Source: CAZKDV01 sp964551645
Lineage (GTDB): Bacteria > Bacteroidota > Bacteroidia > Bacteroidales > DTU049
Assembly (NCBI GenBank): GCA_964551645.1
Contig: CAZKDV010000038.1
Coordinates: forward strand, 1-20,701
DNA: 20,701 nt
Reading direction: 5' to 3'
The notes beneath the pieces were generated by a model that saw only the letters and a list, made by a program, of their open reading frames with translations, ran no database searches and was not told the DNA's origin. The position numbers and the translations under genes are program-made. This document shows, one piece after another, positions 16,171-20,701 of this stretch; the first letter of the stretch is position 1, and the number at the start of each line of letters is the position of its first letter.

Positions 16171-16200
16171 TTATCAATTATCAATTGTCAATTTTCAATC
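16171..16200. repeat. Heptamer repeat array at the NBD1 stop
   Basis: On the minus strand it reads GATTGAA, AATTGAC, AATTGAT, AATTGAT. The NBD1 stop TGA (16188-16190) is part of a unit. It is the opposite arm of 16081-16114. Confidence 0.8.
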
Positions 16201-17063
16201 AGTGCCATAAAACAATCCTCAATTGTTGGTGCAATTTCTTTTAATTCAATACCAATTTGTTTATTTTCCTTTTTCAAATCATCTTTAAAAACCACGTGCA
16301 GTGAATCTCCAAAACTAAATACTGAGCGTACATTATCATTCTCTCGCAACTGTTTTAGAATCTCGTAATTATTATCTGCTTCTACTGCAAAAACCTTATA
16401 AGGAAAATCGGCAATGATTTTTTTGGGCGGATCAATCGAAAGAATTTTACCATTTTGGATAAAGGCTATGCGGTCACAAAGTGAAGCTTCGTCCATATAA
16501 GGTGTGGAAACAAGAATGGTAATTCCTTGCTGTTTCAAGCGTTTCAACATTTCCCAAAGCTCTTTGCGACTCACAGGATCTACACCTGTTGTTGGCTCAT
16601 CTAAAAAAAGTACAGTTGGTTTATGAATAAGTGCACAACTTAATGCTAATTTTTGTTTCATTCCACCCGAAAGTTTTCCTGCTCTACGGTTTTTAAAAGG
16701 TTCGATTTGCTGGTAAATATCCTTAATAAGGTGGTAGTTTTTTTCAATAGTTGTACCAAAAATCGTTGCAAAGAAATTTAGATTTTCTTCTACTGTTAAA
16801 TCCTGATAAAGCGAAAAACGTCCCGGCATGTAACCTACACGTTTTCGAATCTCCTTGTAATCGCTTACCACATCTAATCCATCCACCGTTGCAGTTCCGC
16901 TATCGGCAAGCAATAGCGTAGTCAGAATGCGGAATAGGGAGGTTTTTCCTGCTCCATCGGGACCAATAAGTCCAAAAATCTCGCCCTTTTCCACTTTTAA
17001 AGATATCTCGTTAAGAGCGAGAACCTTACCATAATTTAAGCTAATATTATTTACTTGAATCAT
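16188..17063 (-). CDS. ABC exporter ATPase NBD1 (intact signature, Q and H loops lost)
   Basis: A 291-aa nucleotide-binding subunit. Walker A GPDGAGKT (34-41), a full signature LSGGM (131-135), Walker B VLFLDE (151-156) and D-loop GVD. Two usually fixed residues are missing: the Q-loop glutamine is Gly81 (YMPGRFSLY) and the H-loop histidine is Pro188 (STPYMDEAS). NBD2 has the opposite pattern, so a heterodimer would have one full and one degenerate ATP site. The C-terminus (about 210-291) is an extra regulatory-type extension. It ends LIEN with its TGA inside a heptamer array. It lies downstream of HlyD, from which it is separated by a broken four-helix cassette. Confidence 0.93.
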   Translation of the reverse strand: MIQVNNISLNYGKVLALNEISLKVEKGEIFGLIGPDGAGKTSLFRILTTLLLADSGTATVDGLDVVSDYKEIRKRVGYMPGRFSLYQDLTVEENLNFFATIFGTTIEKNYHLIKDIYQQIEPFKNRRAGKLSGGMKQKLALSCALIHKPTVLFLDEPTTGVDPVSRKELWEMLKRLKQQGITILVSTPYMDEASLCDRIAFIQNGKILSIDPPKKIIADFPYKVFAVEADNNYEILKQLRENDNVRSVFSFGDSLHVVFKDDLKKENKQIGIELKEIAPTIEDCFMALIEN

Positions 17064-17064
17064 T

Positions 17065-17104
17065 TTTTAATTGATAATTGATAGTTGATAGTTGACAATT
17101 TTTC
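17065..17104. repeat. Heptamer repeat array, left arm of cassette B
   Basis: TTTT followed by 7-mers AATTGAT, AATTGAT, AGTTGAT, AGTTGAC and AATT. Its first 19 bases (TTTTAATTGATAATTGATA, 17065-17083) are an exact inverted copy of 17502-17520. It begins two bases from the NBD1 start codon. Confidence 0.85.
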
Positions 17105-17463
17105 ATTCTCTTTTTAAGTTTTTCTTTGTGCTTTTAACAATGCTGATTAAGAGTTGTAAAATTTCGGAACAATCTTCATGAATGGATTGGAAAACTTTTT
17201 CATCAATGTATCCCGTATCTTTCATCAACATCAGCCAATATTCCCGTTTCGTTAGCTTCTTTAAGTGCAATGTTCATTTTATTCAAAAAGTCCGCTTTGG
17301 TTTGAGCATATTCCGCTTCTTTAATTAAAGCTCCGATAGCTGTTCCACTCCTAAGTACCTGTTTTGAAAGCACAAACTCTTTTTTATCCTCAGACAAAAA
17401 CTTGTATAACTTCACAATTCTAATTGCAAAAGCATACGATTTAACTGCAACTATATTTTCCAT
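17103..17463 (-). pseudogene. Four-helix-bundle protein, cassette B, frameshifted
   Basis: A second TIGR02436-type gene. The first part reads YAFAIRIVKLYKFL, SKQVLRSGTAIGALIKEAEYAQTKADF, NIALKEANET, then leaves the family frame and stops early at 17203. Removing one C of the CCC at 17243-17245 (one G on the coding strand) restores EYWLMLMKDTGYIDEKVFQSIHEDCSEIL and a stop at 17103, giving 119 aa, the normal family length. It is therefore a one-base insertion in a G run: either a real mutation or a sequencing error. It is framed by inverted heptamer arrays like cassette A. Confidence 0.85.
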
Positions 17464-17492
17464 ATCATTTTTTCTTTTGCTATTAATTCTCC

Positions 17493-17520
17493 ATTGTCAA
17501 TTATCAATTATCAATTAAAA
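17493..17520. repeat. Heptamer repeat array, right arm of cassette B
   Basis: On the minus strand TTTT, AATTGAT, AATTGAT, AATTGAC, AAT. The stop codon of the HlyD gene (TGA, 17511-17513) lies in the first unit. Confidence 0.85.
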
Positions 17521-18422
17521 GAAACTTCTCCATACATTCCTTTTTTGATATATCCATCATTTTTTACTGCAATTTTTACCATATAAACAAGATTTGCACG
17601 TTCATCGCGTGTTTGAATAGTTTTGGGTGTAAATTCGGCTTTGTCGGAAATCCAGCTTACAGTGCCTTCATACTCACGATGGTCTGATTTTCCCATATCG
17701 GAAAAAACCTTTACCTGTTGCCCAATTTTTAGTTCAGACAATTGATCAGCAGCAATATAAGCTCGCAAAAACATATTTTTCATATCAGCTAATTTAAACA
17801 AGGCTTTTCCCTGAATGGTAAATTCACCCACCTCGGCATATTTTCCCAATACGGTGGCTGTTACAGGACTTTTAATTACTACATTTTTTAACTGATCTTC
17901 AATTTGTGCCAACTGTGCCAAAAGTGATTGCTGTTCGTTGCTCAAGCTACTGTTGCTACTTTTCAGGGTTTCTGTTTGGGCTGCAATTTGTTTTTCGAGT
18001 GTGGCAATTTGTGCGTTAATATCGTCTAACTGTTTTTGATTAGCGGCATTTTCTTTGATTAGCTGTTCAAAACGCTCTTTTTCACGGTGTGCTGCGGATA
18101 ATTGTTCTTGCAAAACAGCAAGTTGCACAGATACATTTATCTGACGATTGTCCATTGCTTTTATGCTTGATTGTAATTGCACTTTTCGCCAATAGAGCTG
18201 TGTGGTATCAATCAATCCCAGAGTTTGTCCCGCCTCAACTTCCTGCCCTTCCATTAGGTTGAATTGCAGAATTTCGCCGTTAGCTTTTGCTGAAACAATA
18301 ATTTCAGTTGTTTCAAAAACACCGCTTGCATCGTAGCTATTGTTTTTGTTGTTGCAGGCAGAAAACAGAATAGCGACTAAAAAAAATTGTAAATATCTCA
18401 TGTTGAAAATTATAGTTCTCAT
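17511..18422 (-). CDS. HlyD-type periplasmic adaptor, predicted lipoprotein
   Basis: Membrane-fusion subunit (YbhG-like) that joins the ABC pump to TolC. 303 aa from ATG 18422. A second ATG at 18401 gives a more typical lipoprotein start, MRYLQFFLVAILFSAC, with the lipobox FSAC (Cys23 in the long form, Cys16 in the short). The order then is: barrel/lipoyl half (VSAKANGEILQFNLMEGQEVEAGQTLGLID), a long coiled-coil hairpin (about 85-185, rich in Gln, Glu, Ala, Leu), the second lipoyl half (VIKSPVTATVLGKYAEVGEF) and a beta-barrel domain ending VKNDGYIKKGMYGEVSFN. The C-terminus ends at the border of a heptamer array. It lies 11 bp after TolC. Confidence 0.92.
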   Translation of the reverse strand: MRTIIFNMRYLQFFLVAILFSACNNKNNSYDASGVFETTEIIVSAKANGEILQFNLMEGQEVEAGQTLGLIDTTQLYWRKVQLQSSIKAMDNRQINVSVQLAVLQEQLSAAHREKERFEQLIKENAANQKQLDDINAQIATLEKQIAAQTETLKSSNSSLSNEQQSLLAQLAQIEDQLKNVVIKSPVTATVLGKYAEVGEFTIQGKALFKLADMKNMFLRAYIAADQLSELKIGQQVKVFSDMGKSDHREYEGTVSWISDKAEFTPKTIQTRDERANLVYMVKIAVKNDGYIKKGMYGEVSFN

Positions 18423-18433
18423 CTTTTAAAATT

Positions 18434-19744
18434 TTAATTATTGGTTATAAATTTTAGATTATAAATAGCTTGTAATAGTTCTAATTCGTGTAAAATTTTA
18501 TCTTGCTTTGCTAAAGCTTCGGCGTTAGTTTCACGTATTAGGTCGGCAATAGTGGCTGTGCCATTATTTACCTTCGCCTCTATGGAACGTTTTACTGATT
18601 GTCGTAATGCGATAATCTCATCATCATCGGAAAGGAGTTTGTAATACTTTTCAATCTCATTTTGTTTGCTTGTAGATTGTAAATTGTTGTTAAAAAGGAA
18701 TATTTCGCGTTGCACCGTTAAGCTACTCTGTTGTGTATTTAAATTGCTCAATCGGTTTTTATAGGTGTAAAAATTACTGATATTCCACGACATGCGCAAC
18801 CCACATATATAATAAGGTGTGAATCCATTTTCCAACATATTTAATCCAGGATTTCCATATCCACCTGTAAGAAATAAACCTAATTTAGGCATCAAATCAG
18901 CTTTTATTAAACGGTTTTGAGCCTCAAAAAGCTTTAATTTACTATCGAAAAGAGAAAGTTCTGGACGAATATTTTCTTTCAAAGCAGTTTGTTTAATAGT
19001 CGGTTTTTGTAGCAAAATTGTTTCCTCTAATTCTTTGCCGATGAATGCAGAAAGCATTGTCAAATATGCTTTTTTATTATGAGTAATCTGAGTTGCAAGC
19101 TGTTTTGCTTTTAGTTGCTCTACCCGAACGGCATCTAAATCACTTTGATTAGCAAGTCCCCCATCAATAAGGGATTTTACGCGTGTAAAACTTTGTTGTA
19201 GTTCATTTTGAAAAATATGATTTTGTTCCAATAGAGCATCACACATTAAAATACCAAAAAAAAGTTGATTTATTCGCTCTTTTACAGCATATAAATTTAC
19301 ATTTAACTCTTCATTTTCCACCAATGAATATGCTTTAATTTGCTCACTATACGCCTTTGTAGCACCGCCATCCCATAAGGTTTGCGAAATATCAAGTGTA
19401 ATTCCGTACTGATCTTTACTTAATTCAGGAATTGACATATTTGCCAAAGCTGGTATGGGTATTTGAGAAAAATCAAGCGGTATTTTTGTAACATCCGACT
19501 GGTAAGTTGCCTTGGCATTGAGTGCAATTTGTGGAAGCCATGCACGTGCTGCATTTGTTAAATTATAGTTACGACTTTGCTCCAATAAAGCATATTGTTT
19601 GATTAACGGATAATTTTGCTCCGCCAACTGATAACACTGTTCTATTGAAAGCAAATTGTTTTTCTGTGCATTCAAAACCGTTACCGAAAGTAAAAGGATA
19701 GCGGTTATCCACAATTTTAATTTGAATTTAATATCATTTATCAT
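18434..19744 (-). CDS. TolC-family outer-membrane efflux protein
   Basis: A 436-aa outer-membrane exit duct. A signal peptide (LWITAILLLSVTVLNAQ, cut after about residue 27) is followed by two OEP repeats. The first has QCYQLAEQNYPLIKQYALLEQSRNYNLTNAARAWLPQIALNAKATYQ; the second has the parallel stretch RPELSLFDSKLKLFEAQNRLIKADLMPKLGLFLTGGYG. The periodic Ala/Leu/Gln helices are typical. It is the first structural gene after TetR-2, with a 51-bp gap holding a palindrome that resembles the TetR-2 operator. It would act with the HlyD adaptor and the NBD/permease complex as a three-part exporter. Confidence 0.93.
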   Translation of the reverse strand: MINDIKFKLKLWITAILLLSVTVLNAQKNNLLSIEQCYQLAEQNYPLIKQYALLEQSRNYNLTNAARAWLPQIALNAKATYQSDVTKIPLDFSQIPIPALANMSIPELSKDQYGITLDISQTLWDGGATKAYSEQIKAYSLVENEELNVNLYAVKERINQLFFGILMCDALLEQNHIFQNELQQSFTRVKSLIDGGLANQSDLDAVRVEQLKAKQLATQITHNKKAYLTMLSAFIGKELEETILLQKPTIKQTALKENIRPELSLFDSKLKLFEAQNRLIKADLMPKLGLFLTGGYGNPGLNMLENGFTPYYICGLRMSWNISNFYTYKNRLSNLNTQQSSLTVQREIFLFNNNLQSTSKQNEIEKYYKLLSDDDEIIALRQSVKRSIEAKVNNGTATIADLIRETNAEALAKQDKILHELELLQAIYNLKFITNN

Positions 19745-19757
19745 AAGGGTTATTATT

Positions 19758-19770
19758 TTGATTTAATCAA
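19758..19770. promoter_or_regulatory. Candidate TetR operator before tolC
   Basis: TTGATTTAATCAA, a perfect palindrome with 6-bp arms and a central T, in the short gap between TetR-2 and tolC. It differs by one base from the 11-bp palindrome at the TetR-2 promoter (CGATTTAATCA). I saw no -7 box next to it, so it may act on a readthrough transcript or not at all. Confidence 0.45.
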
Positions 19771-19795
19771 TTGTTTATTAATAAGGTAAAAAATA

Positions 19796-20407
19796 TTACT
19801 GATAAAACATGGATTTTATCCAGATTGGGATCATCTTTTTTCGATCTTGCATCATTTTTTTATACAGTGCTTCATCCGCCTCACCAATCTGTTGTAGCAA
19901 TGGTTTTGCTATAAATGGAAAAATAATCAAACTCATCAAATTACTCATAAAAATCATTGGATTTACTTCTGTAATTACACCCTTTTCAACTGCTTCCTGA
20001 TACTGTTTATAAAATACAGAGTCCAAAATTATTGGTTTAAAGGGTAGTTTTTCCATTAAATTAACCACATTATTTCGCATCTCATTTAACAAAAAAATAG
20101 GTATATCTGGCTCTTTACTAACAAAATCAATGTAATTTGAAACTATAAACTCAACTTTTTGTTCCAAACTGCTATTCTCATCGTTCAATGCACTTGCCAT
20201 AGTGTACATAAAACTACTAACCGTTTCCATCATAATTATTTCAAATAATTTTTTCTTACTACGGAAGTAATAATTAAGCAGTGCTAAATTGATTCCCGCT
20301 TCTTCTGCAATATCCCTCGTACGTGTAGCTGCAAAGCCTTTTTTGTGAAAAATAGTTCTTGCTGCTTCTTTGATTTTTTGCTCGGTGCTTAAATCTTTAT
20401 TTTCCAT
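19796..20407 (-). CDS. TetR/AcrR family regulator TetR-2
   Basis: A 203-aa repressor-type protein, likely the regulator of the exporter, comparable in place to CecR (YbiH) of the E. coli ybhGFSR locus. Its DNA-binding domain (residues 6-58: TEQKIKEAARTIFHKKGFAATRTRDI, then NLALLNYYFRSKKKLF) is almost identical to that of TetR-1, with a handful of changes in the first 60 residues, while the ligand domain differs widely. It is the first gene of the operon, 51 bp before tolC. The start MENKDLS follows a strong promoter. Confidence 0.92.
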   Translation of the reverse strand: MENKDLSTEQKIKEAARTIFHKKGFAATRTRDIAEEAGINLALLNYYFRSKKKLFEIIMMETVSSFMYTMASALNDENSSLEQKVEFIVSNYIDFVSKEPDIPIFLLNEMRNNVVNLMEKLPFKPIILDSVFYKQYQEAVEKGVITEVNPMIFMSNLMSLIIFPFIAKPLLQQIGEADEALYKKMMQDRKKMIPIWIKSMFYQ

Positions 20408-20426
20408 TGCAATATTTTTTACGGCA

Positions 20427-20458
20427 CAAAAATATAAAAAAAATCAATATAAAACAAA
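20427..20458 (-). promoter_or_regulatory. Promoter of TetR-2 and the exporter operon
   Basis: On the minus strand TTTG (20455-20458), a 20-bp spacer and TATTTTTG (20427-20434). It has the same sequence plan as the TetR-1 promoter, including the GTGCCGTAAAAAAT leader. Confidence 0.8.
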
Positions 20459-20469
20459 CGATTTAATCA
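20459..20469. promoter_or_regulatory. Candidate TetR operator before TetR-2
   Basis: CGATTTAATCA, a palindrome with one mismatch at its outer pair, directly upstream of the -33 box. It is at the same offset as TGTTTTAAACA in the TetR-1 promoter. The flanking AAATGAyTA is also shared. Confidence 0.5.
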
Positions 20470-20569
20470 AATGACTAAATTTTATTATTGCAAATAAAAA
20501 TAATCTATGAATATACAATAAAAATCAAATATTTACCAGATTTTTTCTGTACTTTTGGTTTACCTAGAT
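20470..20569. other. AT-rich spacer upstream of the exporter operon
   Basis: About 100 bp between the TetR-2 operator and the transposase remnant. No ORF or clear signal was found. Confidence 0.6.
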
Positions 20570-20683
20570 TCAAGTTGTAAATGCAACTTTTTTATTTACA
20601 AATTTAGAGAAAAGATTTTTAGGATTATCATAATTTAATTTTTTTCTTGGTCTTTCCTGACTTCGACACTGGGTCACCCAAAA
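20570..20683 (-). pseudogene. Remnant of an IS30-like transposase C-terminus
   Basis: An open frame of 37 codons without a start. From about 20653 it reads RPRKKLNYDNPKNLFSKF, then VNKKVAFTT and stop. The RPRK-x-L-x-Y-x-x-P pattern followed by a short tail ending in VAF is how many IS30-family transposases end. A stop at 20684-20686 closes the frame upstream, so only the tail is left, unless a frameshift joins it to sequence beyond the window. Confidence 0.5.
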
Positions 20684-20701
20684 TTAAAATCAAACAATTT
20701 T

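Noticed and set aside
14920..17463. Diversity-generating retroelement, because the four-helix proteins resemble Avd
   Set aside because: There is no reverse transcriptase, no template/variable repeat pair and no variable-protein gene in the window.
14911..17520. Heptamer arrays as a CRISPR array
   Set aside because: The 7-bp units are directly adjacent without unique spacers, and no cas genes are present.
20572..20594. AAGTTG/CAACTT hairpin followed by T-tract as a plus-strand terminator
   Set aside because: There is no plus-strand gene upstream; the hairpin sits at the transposase stop and more likely belongs to the element's end.

Overview
The window looks like chromosomal DNA of a low-GC member of the Bacteroidota. 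The signs are promoters of the TTTG-N20-TAnnTTTG type, an ExbB / 3-TM protein / ExbD / ExbD cluster with a TonB whose C-terminal domain begins PGFPGGEA, a gcvH-VanZ-tonB gene order, an acidic protein with a C-terminal domain I associate with this phylum, and a giant acyl-CoA dehydratase activase-like protein. The species cannot be told from the sequence. Almost everything is on the minus strand. Only tdk and a small ArsR-type regulator are on the plus strand.

Region 1 (1-7273) is core genome and very AT-rich. Read in the minus direction it holds hypothetical 248-aa gene, rplU, rpmA, a terminator, tRNA-Ser(GGA), exbB, a 3-TM protein, exbD, exbD, a tandem universal stress protein, gcvH, a VanZ-like protein and a tonB that runs off the left edge. 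The 248-aa gene and tdk are divergent and share an intergenic region with overlapping promoters.

Region 2 (7544-11826) is one giant gene of about 1431 codons. It encodes two BadF/BcrA-type ATPase domains, a cysteine cluster and a dehydratase-like C-terminal half. As given it is broken twice: by a 10-N assembly gap that puts the two sides out of frame, and by an in-frame TAG. The gap probably stands for about 23 missing bases.

Region 3 (11902-20407) is a YbhGFSR-like drug/solute exporter locus. In transcription order it reads TetR-2, TolC, HlyD-type lipoprotein, NBD1, NBD2, ABC-2 permease, ABC-2 permease, then TetR-1, which leads into the giant activase gene. The two TetR proteins have nearly identical DNA-binding domains and duplicated promoters, with a palindrome at the same place just upstream of the -33 box. 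The two NBDs are complementary: together they would make one canonical and one degenerate ATP site.

Three consecutive junctions inside the exporter operon (HlyD/NBD1, NBD1/NBD2, NBD2/permease) carry arrays of a 7-bp repeat (consensus AATTGAN or AATTAAN) in inverted orientation. Two of them enclose a small four-helix-bundle (S23/IVP-like) gene, one intact and one frameshifted. The third is empty and now encodes part of the N-terminus of NBD2. In all three, the upstream gene ends with an AAT-stop that is the first unit of the array. This looks like a small repeat-bounded cassette and is the most unusual feature here. The right edge holds a short remnant that resembles the C-terminus of an IS30-type transposase.
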